NCBI GenBank assembly: GCA_951635545.1
Contig: OX620685.1
Coordinates: forward strand, 1,860,001 to 1,924,000
Source: CAG-873 sp910578365
Lineage (GTDB): Bacteria > Bacteroidota > Bacteroidia > Bacteroidales > Muribaculaceae
Length of the DNA stretch: 64,000 nucleotides
Direction: 5' to 3'
Shown here: positions 16,119 through 24,329 of the stretch, piece after piece
How positions within the stretch are numbered: position 1 is the stretch's first letter
Layout: each line of letters starts with the position of its first letter
The notes under the pieces: model-generated
Databases searched by the model: none
Told to the model about the DNA's origin: nothing
Seen by the model: only the letters and a program-made list of their open reading frames with translations
Translations under genes and position numbers: made by a program

Positions 16119-16901
16119 TCAGAGAGCGGCCACCATATTTGTCAGCTCTATGAACTGCTGTACCGACAGCTGTTCGGGTCGCATGGCGGGCAGAGGCGAG
16201 TCGGTGGGCAGTTGTTTGCCAGGCGGCATGAGGCCTTTGAGCGAGTTGCGTATTGTCTTGCGCCGCTGACCGAATGTGGTCTTTACCACGGTCTTGAACA
16301 GTGCAGGGTCGCAGCCGAGGTCGGTAACGGAGTTGCGCTTCATGCGTATTACTCCCGATTTGACTTTCGGCGGCGGGTTGAACACATGCTCGCTTACAGT
16401 GAACAGGTATTCGACATGGTACCACGCTTGAAGTAATACGCTGAGGATGCCGCGGGTTTTGGTTCCGGGCGGGGCGGCCAGCCGTTCGGCAACTTCGCGC
16501 TGAAGCATGCCCGAGCATAGGGGTATGCTGTCTTTATAGTCGAGAATCCTGAAGAATATCTGGCTTGAGATATTGTAGGGGTAATTGCCTATAACACAGA
16601 AGGGAGCGCCGCTAAATAGTTGCGAGAGGTCGAGCTTGAGGAAGTCGCCTTCCACAATGTGCCCTTGGGCGAGTGCCGGAAAGTTGGCTTTGAGGTATGC
16701 CACGCTTTCGTCGTCGATTTCCACAACGGTCACATTGTCGGGGTGAGCTTCAAGCAGGAACTGTGTCAGCACTCCCATGCCCGGGCCTATTTCGAGTATG
16801 GGCAAACCGGTGTCAGCCAGCGTATCGGCGATACGGCGTGCCACCGAAAGGTCGGTCAGGAAGTGTTGGCCCAGGGCTTTTTTAGGTTTTACAGCAGGCA
16901 T
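16119..16901 (-). CDS. rsmA: 16S rRNA (adenine1518-N6/adenine1519-N6)-dimethyltransferase
   Basis: 260 residues from the ATG at 16901 (MPAVKPKKALGQHFLTDLSV); the frame extends upstream inside der but without homology. It dimethylates two adjacent adenines in the 3' hairpin of 16S rRNA during 30S assembly. SAM-binding motif ILEIGPGMGVLTQFL is near residues 37-51, and catalytic motif IV is NYPYNISSQIFF near 107-118. The ATG overlaps the der stop by one base (TGATG), implying translational coupling of two ribosome-assembly factors. Confidence 0.96.
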   Translation of the reverse strand: MPAVKPKKALGQHFLTDLSVARRIADTLADTGLPILEIGPGMGVLTQFLLEAHPDNVTVVEIDDESVAYLKANFPALAQGHIVEGDFLKLDLSQLFSGAPFCVIGNYPYNISSQIFFRILDYKDSIPLCSGMLQREVAERLAAPPGTKTRGILSVLLQAWYHVEYLFTVSEHVFNPPPKVKSGVIRMKRNSVTDLGCDPALFKTVVKTTFGQRRKTIRNSLKGLMPPGKQLPTDSPLPAMRPEQLSVQQFIELTNMVAAL

Positions 16902-18223
16902 CAGTTTTTGTCGCGCATGAATATCTGTACAGGCGAGCCGCAGAAATCCCAGTTCTCGCGTATTTTGTTCTCGAGGTAACGGCGGTATGGCTCCTTTACC
17001 CACTGCGGCAGGTTGCAGAAGAAAATAAAGGTAGGCACCGGCGCGCCTTTAAGCATGGTGACGTATTTGATTTTCACAAACTTGCCTTTGTTGCTTGGCG
17101 GCGGATAAGCCTCGATTACCTCGCGCATTACATTGTTGAGCTGCGAGGTCGGAACCGTGCGGCGGCGGTTTTCATATACCTGCACGGCGGTTTCTATCAC
17201 CTTGTATATGCGCTGTTTGGTAAGCGCGCTGGCGAATATTATAGGGAAGTCATCGAATGGCGCAAAACGCGAGCGTATGGCATTCTGCATGGTGTTGATA
17301 GCCGCCTGCGACTTGTCTTCGACCAAATCCCATTTATTCACCACCACCACCAGGCCTTTTTTGTTGCGCTGTATCAGCGAGAATATGGCTACGTCCTGAG
17401 CCTCGATGCCACGGGTGGCGTCGATCATAAGTATGCACACGTCGCTGGCTTCGATGGCGCGTATCGAGCGTATTACCGAGTAGTATTCGATATCCTCGTT
17501 TACTTTGTTTTTCTTGCGTATGCCGGCGGTGTCGACTATGTAGAAGTCGAAACCGAATTTGTCGTAGCGGGTGTAAATCGAGTCGCGCGTGGTGCCGGCG
17601 ATGTCGGTGACAATGTGTCTGTCCTCGCCAATGAAAGCGTTGATGAGCGACGATTTGCCGGCGTTGGGACGGCCCACGATGGTGAACTTGGGTATGTCGT
17701 CGAGTTGCTCGGTTTCGTCGTCGGACTTCTCGGGCAGTTTCTTTACCACTTCGTCCAGCAGGTCGCCGGTGCCGTAGCCGTTGATTGCCGATACCGGGTA
17801 TGGGTCGCCCAGGCCCAAAGCATAGAACTCGGGCACGTTGTAGACCCATTCGTTGGAGTCTACCTTGTTGGCTACCAGAATAACCGGTTTGCGCGATTTG
17901 CGCAGAATTTCGGCCACATGGTCGTCGAGGTCGGTGGTGCCGTTCATCGAGTCGACCACGAACAGTATTTCGTCAGCCTGTTCTATGGCCAGCTCAACCT
18001 GTTTGTTGATTTCCGATTCGAAAATGTCATCGGAGTTTACTACCCAACCGCCGGTGTCGACTATTGAGAATTCTTTGCCGTTCCAGTCTACCTTTCCATA
18101 CTGGCGGTCGCGCGTGGTGCCGGCCGTGGGGTCGACGATGGCGGTCCGCGTCTGGGTGAGGCGGTTGAACAGGGTGGACTTGCCCACGTTTGGGCGTCCG
18201 ACGATTGCTACGAGTTGCGACAT
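16901..18223 (-). CDS. der: Ribosome biogenesis GTPase Der (EngA)
   Basis: 440 residues with two tandem G domains: G1 motifs GRPNVGKST near 8-16 and GRPNAGKSS near 183-191, G3 DTGG and DTAG, and two NKxD motifs (NKVD, NKWD). A C-terminal KH-like domain runs from about 355. It acts in maturation of the 50S subunit. It lies between era and rsmA; all three are ribosome-assembly factors on the same strand. Confidence 0.96.
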   Translation of the reverse strand: MSQLVAIVGRPNVGKSTLFNRLTQTRTAIVDPTAGTTRDRQYGKVDWNGKEFSIVDTGGWVVNSDDIFESEINKQVELAIEQADEILFVVDSMNGTTDLDDHVAEILRKSRKPVILVANKVDSNEWVYNVPEFYALGLGDPYPVSAINGYGTGDLLDEVVKKLPEKSDDETEQLDDIPKFTIVGRPNAGKSSLINAFIGEDRHIVTDIAGTTRDSIYTRYDKFGFDFYIVDTAGIRKKNKVNEDIEYYSVIRSIRAIEASDVCILMIDATRGIEAQDVAIFSLIQRNKKGLVVVVNKWDLVEDKSQAAINTMQNAIRSRFAPFDDFPIIFASALTKQRIYKVIETAVQVYENRRRTVPTSQLNNVMREVIEAYPPPSNKGKFVKIKYVTMLKGAPVPTFIFFCNLPQWVKEPYRRYLENKIRENWDFCGSPVQIFMRDKN

Positions 18224-18271
18224 AAGCTTTTTGTTGAACGTGTAATAATGCGCAAAGTTACGAAATTTTTT

Positions 18272-19177
18272 TCATTCCACGTAACCGAACTGGCGGAGTT
18301 TGTTCTCGCGGTTTCGCCAGTTGGGCTCTACCTTTACGAACAGTTCGAGGAATACACGTTTGCCGAAGAAGGTTTCGATGTCTTTGCGGGCCTCGGTGCC
18401 TACGCGTTTGAGCATGCTGCCTCCTTTGCCTATGAGGATGCCTTTCTGCGAGTCGCGCTCCACGTAAATTACGGCCATGATGTGTATGGCGCCGTCTTTT
18501 TCGTCGAATTTTTCTACTATCACCTCGGTGGAGTATGGAACTTCCTTGTCGTAGTTGAGCAGGATTTTCTCGCGGATTATTTCGGTGACGAAGAATCGGG
18601 CGGGCTTGTCGGTGAGGGCGTCGGTGCCGAAGTACGGATGTCCCTGCGGCAACAGCTCCACAATACGGTTCATGAGGTTGGTGACGTTGAAATGCTCTTT
18701 CGCCGAAGTCGGGAACACCTCGGCCTTTGGCAGCATTTCTTTCCAGCGTGCCACTATGGTTTCGAGCTCGCTGTTGTCTTTGAGGAGGTCGATTTTATTG
18801 ATTACCAGCAGTACGGGCACTTTTTCTTTGGCGACCTTGCTGAGGAATTCCTCGTTTTTCGAGGGGTCTTCCACTACATCGGTGACGTATATCAGCACGT
18901 CGGCGTCTGTGAGGGCGCCCTCGCTGAAGTTGAGCATAGCCTCCTGCATCTTGTAATTGGGCTTTAGCACTCCGGGGGTGTCAGAGAAAACTATCTGATA
19001 GTCCGGCGCGTTTACGATGCCCATGATGCGGTGGCGTGTGGTCTGGGCCTTGCTGGTAATGATGCTTATGCGCTCGCCCACAAGGTCGTTCATCAGGGTT
19101 GATTTGCCTACGTTGGGGTTTCCTACTATGTTTACAAAGCCTGATTTGTAGCCATTGGGCAGTTTGTCTGTTTCCAT
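18272..19177 (-). CDS. era: GTPase Era
   Basis: 301 residues. An N-terminal G domain (GNPNVGKSTLMNDLVGE near 18-34, DTPG, NKID) is followed by a C-terminal KH RNA-binding domain with the signature GILIGKGGSMLKRVGTEARK near 248-267. It binds the 3' end of 16S rRNA and couples 30S maturation to growth. Gap of 48 bases to der, likely co-transcribed. Confidence 0.96.
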   Translation of the reverse strand: METDKLPNGYKSGFVNIVGNPNVGKSTLMNDLVGERISIITSKAQTTRHRIMGIVNAPDYQIVFSDTPGVLKPNYKMQEAMLNFSEGALTDADVLIYVTDVVEDPSKNEEFLSKVAKEKVPVLLVINKIDLLKDNSELETIVARWKEMLPKAEVFPTSAKEHFNVTNLMNRIVELLPQGHPYFGTDALTDKPARFFVTEIIREKILLNYDKEVPYSTEVIVEKFDEKDGAIHIMAVIYVERDSQKGILIGKGGSMLKRVGTEARKDIETFFGKRVFLELFVKVEPNWRNRENKLRQFGYVE

Positions 19178-19300
19178 ATATGCGGTGTTTTATATTTCGT
19201 ACTGTATATAACAAAAATAGCATCTGTGCAGATGCTATTTTTTGTTATTTTTTATGCTTCGGCCGCGCATTGGGCCGGCGCGGCTATGCTATTGGGGCTT

Positions 19301-20284
19301 TTAAATGTCCCAGACTACATACATGGCACCCCAGGTGAAACCTGCGCCAAAGGCGGTAAGGATGAGTTTGTCGCCTTTTTTGAGTTTGCCTTTGTATTCG
19401 TCGAGGCACAAAGGGATAGATGCAGCCGAGGTGTTGCCGTAGTGTTCGATATTTACCAGCACTTTGTCCATGGGGAATTTTGCGCGCTGAGCTACGGCCT
19501 CGATGATGCGGAGGTTGGCCTGGTGTGGAATGAGGTAGTTGACGTCGTCGGCGGTGAGGTTGTTACGGCTCATCACGTCGAGCGAGCTTGAGAGCATGTC
19601 AGTTACGGCATTCTTGTACACGTTTCGGCCGTCTTGGAATAGGAAGTGGTGTCCGGCATCCACGGTTTCGTGTGTTGCAGGTTCGGCCGAACCGCCGGCA
19701 AGCATCACCAGATGCTCAAGGCCGTTGCCGTCGGTATGGAATACACCGTCGATGATGCCAACACCCTGTTCTTCGGTGGGTTCTACCAGCATACAGCCCG
19801 ATGCGTCACCGAAAAGAGGGCAAGTGGCGCGGTCTTTGTAGTTGACCATCGATGACATTTTTTCGGCAGCCACAACTACAATTTTCTTATACATGCCGGA
19901 GCGGATGTATGCGGCGGCATCATTCAGCGCAACGAGGAAGCCTGCGCATGCGGCTTGTATGTCGTAGGCGTAGCAGTTAGTGAGCTTGCACTGGTGGGCT
20001 ATGATCGAGCCTGTCGATGGGAAACGGTAGTCGGGGTTTGATGTGGCGCAGATAAGCAGGTCGATGTCCTCGGGTTTGGTTCCGGTTGATTCCAGGAGCC
20101 GGCTGACGGCCCGGATTCCGAGGTAAGACGAACCGACCGGCTTGTGTAGTATGCGTCGTTCTTTGATACCTACGCGAGTAGTGATCCACTCATCGTTGGT
20201 GTCCACCATCTTCGAGAGCATTTCGTTGTCGAGAATGTCGTCGGGGGCATAGGAGGCGATGCCTGAGATACGAGCGTTAAGCAT
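19301..20284 (-). CDS. fabH: 3-oxoacyl-ACP synthase III
   Basis: 327 residues. Condenses an acyl-CoA primer with malonyl-ACP to start type II fatty-acid synthesis. The catalytic triad is visible: Cys in AACAGFLVAL (near 112), His in PHQANLRI (near 253) and Asn in GNTSAAS (near 283). Its place after yceD and rpmF is the classical order; plsX is missing from this cluster. Confidence 0.95.
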   Translation of the reverse strand: MLNARISGIASYAPDDILDNEMLSKMVDTNDEWITTRVGIKERRILHKPVGSSYLGIRAVSRLLESTGTKPEDIDLLICATSNPDYRFPSTGSIIAHQCKLTNCYAYDIQAACAGFLVALNDAAAYIRSGMYKKIVVVAAEKMSSMVNYKDRATCPLFGDASGCMLVEPTEEQGVGIIDGVFHTDGNGLEHLVMLAGGSAEPATHETVDAGHHFLFQDGRNVYKNAVTDMLSSSLDVMSRNNLTADDVNYLIPHQANLRIIEAVAQRAKFPMDKVLVNIEHYGNTSAASIPLCLDEYKGKLKKGDKLILTAFGAGFTWGAMYVVWDI

Positions 20285-20403
20285 ATTGAAAGTCGGTGTG
20301 ATATTGTTATAGATACGAAAAAGCTCTCCTAAACACCATTGAACGGTGGCGCATAGGAGATTTTTTCGTTGTTAGTCATTGACGCCGCCAGGCGCGAATG
20401 TTA

Positions 20404-20589
20404 TTAGATGGCGGCTTCTTTTACGATAGCCTGTTTGCCGCGGTAGTATCCGCATTCGCCACATACAGTGTGATAGATGTGCCATGCGCCGCAGTTGGGG
20501 CAGAGAGCCAGAGTGGGGGCTACTGCTTTGTCGTGGGTACGGCGTTTTGCGGTACGAGTCTTTGATTGTTTGCGTTTAGGATGTGCCAT
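20404..20589 (-). CDS. rpmF: 50S ribosomal protein L32
   Basis: 61 residues, basic. It starts MAHPKRKQSKTRTAKRRTHD and has a zinc-ribbon CPNCGAWHIYHTVCGECGYY with four cysteines (C-x2-C ... C-x2-C), so this is the zinc-binding form of L32. It lies between yceD and fabH as in many bacteria. Confidence 0.96.
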   Translation of the reverse strand: MAHPKRKQSKTRTAKRRTHDKAVAPTLALCPNCGAWHIYHTVCGECGYYRGKQAIVKEAAI

Positions 20590-20668
20590 TGTTCTAAAAT
20601 GTTATTTTATTTTGTTTTATTTGATATCGGAGCGTCAGGCATCTGTTTGGCCCGACGGTGTTGTATTT

Positions 20669-21259
20669 TCAGTCTTCCGTAGTTTCAGCGGTGCCGAGGT
20701 TGCGGAGCGCGTCCCAGCGTGGGTCGGTGGCGGTGGAGCCGCTTTCTTCGATGTCGTCAATCTCGTCGATGAGTTCGTTTTCGAGGTCAGCGTCTTCGCC
20801 TGTGGCGCGGGCACGGTGTTTTTTCAGCAGTGCGCTCATCTGGCGGTTGCATTTTCCCATGGGGTGTACGTGCTTTATCGGAATTGCCAGTGCCACGGTG
20901 TCGTAGAGCATGTATGCCACGTTGATGTATGCGTCGGACTGCGGAATTTCGAGCAACTCGTCGGAGTCGTCGTTGTAGTCGTCGCCGTATTTCACCATTA
21001 TGTGGTAGCTTGCATCAATAGGAAAGTCCATGGTGTCGAGGCAGCGGTCGCATAGCAGCACTACGTTGCCTGTAATCTTGAATGTCAAATCATAAACGTC
21101 GCCGCGATATACTGCAGTGAGCTTTACTTTGAGATCGGCGTCGTGTATGTCGGCACTTTCCATATTGGCAAAGAATTGCTTGTCGAGCACGTACTCAAAT
21201 TCGTGAGTGCCCGGAGCCAAGGACTTAAGCTGTAATTTATATGCCGAAAACTTTCCCAT
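20669..21259 (-). CDS. YceD/DUF177 family protein
   Basis: 196 residues from the ATG at 21259 (MGKFSAYKLQLKSL); nine more codons upstream look like leader. It has the DUF177 core with LLCDRCLDTMDFPID (two cysteines near 97-100), an acidic C-terminal third and the usual place before rpmF. In other bacteria the YceD family is linked to 23S rRNA metabolism and ribosome assembly. It heads the minus-strand run that continues through fabH, era, der, rsmA and mgtE, below a consensus promoter. Confidence 0.9.
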   Translation of the reverse strand: MGKFSAYKLQLKSLAPGTHEFEYVLDKQFFANMESADIHDADLKVKLTAVYRGDVYDLTFKITGNVVLLCDRCLDTMDFPIDASYHIMVKYGDDYNDDSDELLEIPQSDAYINVAYMLYDTVALAIPIKHVHPMGKCNRQMSALLKKHRARATGEDADLENELIDEIDDIEESGSTATDPRWDALRNLGTAETTED

Positions 21260-21283
21260 TTGATTGTGGTTGAAAAAACTTTG

Positions 21284-21314
21284 CAAAGTTATATAACTTT
21301 CGGCAAACTACCAA
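21284..21314 (-). promoter_or_regulatory. Promoter of the yceD-rpmF-fabH run
   Basis: Minus-strand TTGG (21311-21314) and TAACTTTG (21284-21291), 23 bases start to start. The remaining bases to 21525 include a run of eleven G (21420-21430) and a -7-like TATCTTTG at 21490-21497 before the holin-like gene. Confidence 0.65.
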
Positions 21315-21525
21315 GTTTTAGGGCCGGAAAATGCGCAAAAATGGCTGTACAGACTGTGTGAGGCCGTTTTGCGTGCTTATTTGGCTGGTGTGCTGACGGT
21401 GGCGGGTGATGCTTTTTTTGCGGGGGGGGGCTGTCGGATGGATTGGCGATTAATATAATTTAACTGCTTTTTGTCGTTGTCGGCGTGATTATCTTTGTGC
21501 AAAAAATAATAAATGGTGAAAAAAT

Positions 21526-21930
21526 ATGAGAAATGTGGCAACGATGGTGGCAGGTGCGGCAGGAGCCTTTCTGCTGCCGGTGTATCCGTATGCGGCGCTT
21601 TGTACAGTGCTGGTGATAGCTGATTGTGTGAGTGCTGTTTCGCTGCGGTGCAGGCTGCGCAGGCGGGCTATGGCCTCGTCTGCTGTGGTAAGCAGCCGCG
21701 GACTGTGGCATGCCATAGTGTCGCTGGTAAAGATTTATGTGGCGCTTATGGTGGCGCACGGTGCAGATGTGGTTTTCGGTATGGACTGGTGCCTGCGGTT
21801 TACCGGCGCGGCTGTGTGCTGCCAGCAGGCGCTGTCGGTACTTGAAAATGAAGCCGCCGCAGGAGGTTCGTCCTGGGCGGCTTGGCTGAGGAAATATCTT
21901 GTCGATAAGGCCGGGCGGCATCTGTCGTGA
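21526..21930 (+). CDS. Phage holin family protein (stand-alone)
   Basis: 134 residues resembling the small Bacteroidetes holins (toxin secretion/phage lysis, Phage_holin_4 type). About three hydrophobic segments (residues 5-36, 60-78, 80-98) are separated by a basic loop CRLRRRAM, with a polar C-terminus containing SVLENEAAAG followed by a basic helix. No lysin, tail or other phage gene is nearby, so it is either a remnant or a domesticated gene. The family call rests on topology and the ENE-type motif. Confidence 0.65.
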   Translation: MRNVATMVAGAAGAFLLPVYPYAALCTVLVIADCVSAVSLRCRLRRRAMASSAVVSSRGLWHAIVSLVKIYVALMVAHGADVVFGMDWCLRFTGAAVCCQQALSVLENEAAAGGSSWAAWLRKYLVDKAGRHLS

Positions 21931-21941
21931 CTACACACTCG

Positions 21942-22784
21942 CTATTGCTGTGCACGCCGTCCAAGGGGCGTTGTAATGGCAGAGTGCGCGGCTTCCTGGG
22001 CCTTGCGGGCTTGCCGGGCTGTCATTCCTTCGGGTATATAGTTGTTGCCCAATACACTTTCGCCTAAAATGGCCTCGAACCAGGCGCATGAGGCGATGTA
22101 GCGTCCCAGCAGCAGCGAGAGGTGGTATCCGTCGCGTGTGAGGTCGGAGTCGCCGGTTGTGAAGCGCGCTATCTGCACGGCTGTACCCGAAGGTACTATG
22201 CGGCTGAGCTGCGGGTTGTCGGCCATGGCTTTGGCGCAGGCATCGACGATGGCTTTGTACATAGTTTGTTGGTTGCAATTGTATTTGGGAAATTCGCCGT
22301 GGTCGGAGTCGGGTGAGTATGCCCAAGTCAGGTGCCAGACAAATTCGGTATCGTGCGGAGTGCGGTCGGCAACATAGGCGATAAGCTGAGGCAGATTTGT
22401 ATAGGAATCATATTCGCCCGACACGCCGCTGGCCTGCTGGAAACTGACAAAATCCCAGTTGTCGCTGCCAAGGGCATCGCCCAACCGCACGTTGTGGGCT
22501 TCGATGATGGCGCCGTCCAGGCCGATACGGCGATAACGGTAGGCGGCGGAATCGGTCTGAGCGTTCAGCCAGTGGCGGTCGATGGGGCAACCGCCAATAT
22601 AAAGGTTGCCCACCACAACTTTTTTGCCGGCGGCCTCGCAGAGCTTGTGGAAGTGGTAGTCGAGGGCATCCTCGGAAAAGCTGTTGCCGATGGCGAGTAT
22701 GCGGGTTACGCTGTCGCCGTTATTGGTCACGGCGCTTGCGGGCACTACGGCCAGCAGGCACAGAAGCAGAATTAATTTTTTCAT
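21942..22784 (-). CDS. DUF4886 SGNH-hydrolase-like secreted protein
   Basis: 280 residues with a signal peptide (1-18, cut after ASA). ILAIGNSFSEDALDY near 29-43 gives the GNSFS nucleophile block, and LTRDGYHLSLLLGRYIAS near 214-231 supplies the Asp-His of an SGNH/GDSL-like triad. DUF4886 proteins are common in gut Bacteroidetes and are thought to be carbohydrate esterases; the substrate is unknown. It ends 11 bases from the holin-like gene, convergent, and starts 8 bases after the sugar-transferase stop on the same strand, so the two may be co-transcribed. Confidence 0.85.
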   Translation of the reverse strand: MKKLILLLCLLAVVPASAVTNNGDSVTRILAIGNSFSEDALDYHFHKLCEAAGKKVVVGNLYIGGCPIDRHWLNAQTDSAAYRYRRIGLDGAIIEAHNVRLGDALGSDNWDFVSFQQASGVSGEYDSYTNLPQLIAYVADRTPHDTEFVWHLTWAYSPDSDHGEFPKYNCNQQTMYKAIVDACAKAMADNPQLSRIVPSGTAVQIARFTTGDSDLTRDGYHLSLLLGRYIASCAWFEAILGESVLGNNYIPEGMTARQARKAQEAAHSAITTPLGRRAQQ

Positions 22785-22792
22785 AGCAGAAA

Positions 22793-24187
22793 TCAGAATG
22801 CGTTAGATTCGCCTTTGACGGCATTGATTATTGTGCGGACCATTATTTTGAGGTCGAGGAAGAAACTCCAGTTCTCTATGTACCAGGTGTCGAATTCCAC
22901 ACGGCGCTCCATTTTCCAAAGTTCGTCGGTAATGCCGCGGTATCCGTTTACCTGAGCCCAGCCTGTGATGCCCGGTTTTACCATGTGGCGTACCATGTAG
23001 CGGTGTATGAGTTCGGTGTATTCCTCGGTGTGCCGGAGCATGTGCGGACGCGGGCCTACAATGCTCATGTCGCCTTTCCACACGTTGATGAACTGCGGCA
23101 GTTCGTCGAGGCTTGTACGGCGCAGAAAGTCGCCTACGCGGGTTTTGCGCGGGTCGTTTTTGGTGGCCTGGCATTTGTCGGCGTTCGCGTTGATTTTCAT
23201 TGTGCGGAATTTGTAGCACAGAAAAGAGTTGCCGCGGTACCCGGTTCGCTCCTGCTTGAAGTACACCGGCCCCGTCGACGACATCTTTATGGCAATCGCT
23301 ATGGGTATGTATATAAGCGGATAGAACAGCAGGAAGAGGCCCGAAACCGTGAGGTCGAAGCTGCGTTTAATGACCCGGTTGACCATTTTCGATAATGGGT
23401 TCGGCTGGGTACACAGCACCGGCACCGAGCCGATGGTATTGAGCGAGAACGGACGATTGACGAAGCGTGTGATGCGAGGCACGTAGTAGAAGTCGCATAC
23501 GTTGTCGTCGGCAATCTTCACGGCCCGCGACAGGTCGTCGTTGTTGTTGGCCGTATAGGTGTAGAAAATCTGGTGTATGGTGTGTCGGCGCACGAAGTCC
23601 TCGAGGTTGTCGATAGAGCCCAGGTGCTTGCCCCTGAAGTCGTCGGGGCAGATGTCGTCGAAGAAACCTTTGACCTTGTATCCGAAGCCCGGATCGGCCT
23701 CGATTTCGTTGAGCAGGCGTTCGCTGGTGGGGTTTATACCCACAATCACAATCGAGGTGGTGTTGAATCCGCGGCGGCGCAATTGCTTGATTATAAAGCG
23801 GGTGATAATCCAAGTCAGTGGCAGCATCAGTAGCATGCAGCTGTAGAACATCACTGCTGCACGGGTGCGTATGTCGAGCCTCAGAAAACTTATCAGGGCC
23901 AGAAAGAACAACGCATGTATGCACACCGTGATTACGCTCTGACGTATAACATGGTCCATGAGTATGGTGCGGCGGTAGTGTGTGCCGCGCGAAATCCACA
24001 CGCAGCACGGCAGGTATGCCAGATTTAGCAACAGCCACATCTCGCGGGTATTGCATGGGGCGGCGCCCGGTACTACCCACAGGGTGAGGGCGAATAAAAG
24101 GTTTATTACCAGCAGGTCGATCAGATTCAGTACCGCCTGGGTGTATTTGCCGTATCGGCCTTTCTGTGAAACTTCCCGTATTGCCAT
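22793..24187 (-). CDS. Undecaprenyl-phosphate sugar phosphotransferase (WcaJ/PssA family)
   Basis: 464 residues. Four to five N-terminal membrane helices (to about 125) and a Rossmann-like middle domain (near 140-230, SIVIVGINPTSERLLNEIEA) precede the C-terminal bacterial sugar transferase domain, with KRSFDLTVSGLFLLFYPLIY, the PVYFKQERTGYRG block, RRTSLDELPQFINVWKGDMS and GPRPH. It transfers a hexose-1-phosphate to undecaprenyl phosphate, the first step of a capsule or exopolysaccharide. No other polysaccharide genes lie close, so it may act with loci elsewhere. Confidence 0.93.
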   Translation of the reverse strand: MAIREVSQKGRYGKYTQAVLNLIDLLVINLLFALTLWVVPGAAPCNTREMWLLLNLAYLPCCVWISRGTHYRRTILMDHVIRQSVITVCIHALFFLALISFLRLDIRTRAAVMFYSCMLLMLPLTWIITRFIIKQLRRRGFNTTSIVIVGINPTSERLLNEIEADPGFGYKVKGFFDDICPDDFRGKHLGSIDNLEDFVRRHTIHQIFYTYTANNNDDLSRAVKIADDNVCDFYYVPRITRFVNRPFSLNTIGSVPVLCTQPNPLSKMVNRVIKRSFDLTVSGLFLLFYPLIYIPIAIAIKMSSTGPVYFKQERTGYRGNSFLCYKFRTMKINANADKCQATKNDPRKTRVGDFLRRTSLDELPQFINVWKGDMSIVGPRPHMLRHTEEYTELIHRYMVRHMVKPGITGWAQVNGYRGITDELWKMERRVEFDTWYIENWSFFLDLKIMVRTIINAVKGESNAF

Positions 24188-24291
24188 TTAAAAACTCTTG
24201 GATGTGACCTGACGGTTGTGTGTAAACTGTCAAGGCAATCGCCATAGGTGGCGCTGCCGATTTCTACCGGCCGCGGGCGGCGCAGTAGCGG

Positions 24292-24319
24292 CCATCCGGA
24301 GGCCACGGCCTCCGGATGG
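24292..24319. terminator. Perfect 13-bp hairpin after the DUF349 gene
   Basis: CCATCCGGAGGCC/GGCCTCCGGATGG with a 2-base spacer, ending 10 bases past the DUF349 stop (minus strand). No T-run follows, so it could be a factor-dependent terminator or an mRNA end-protecting structure. Confidence 0.6.
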
Positions 24320-24329
24320 TGCCGAAAAG

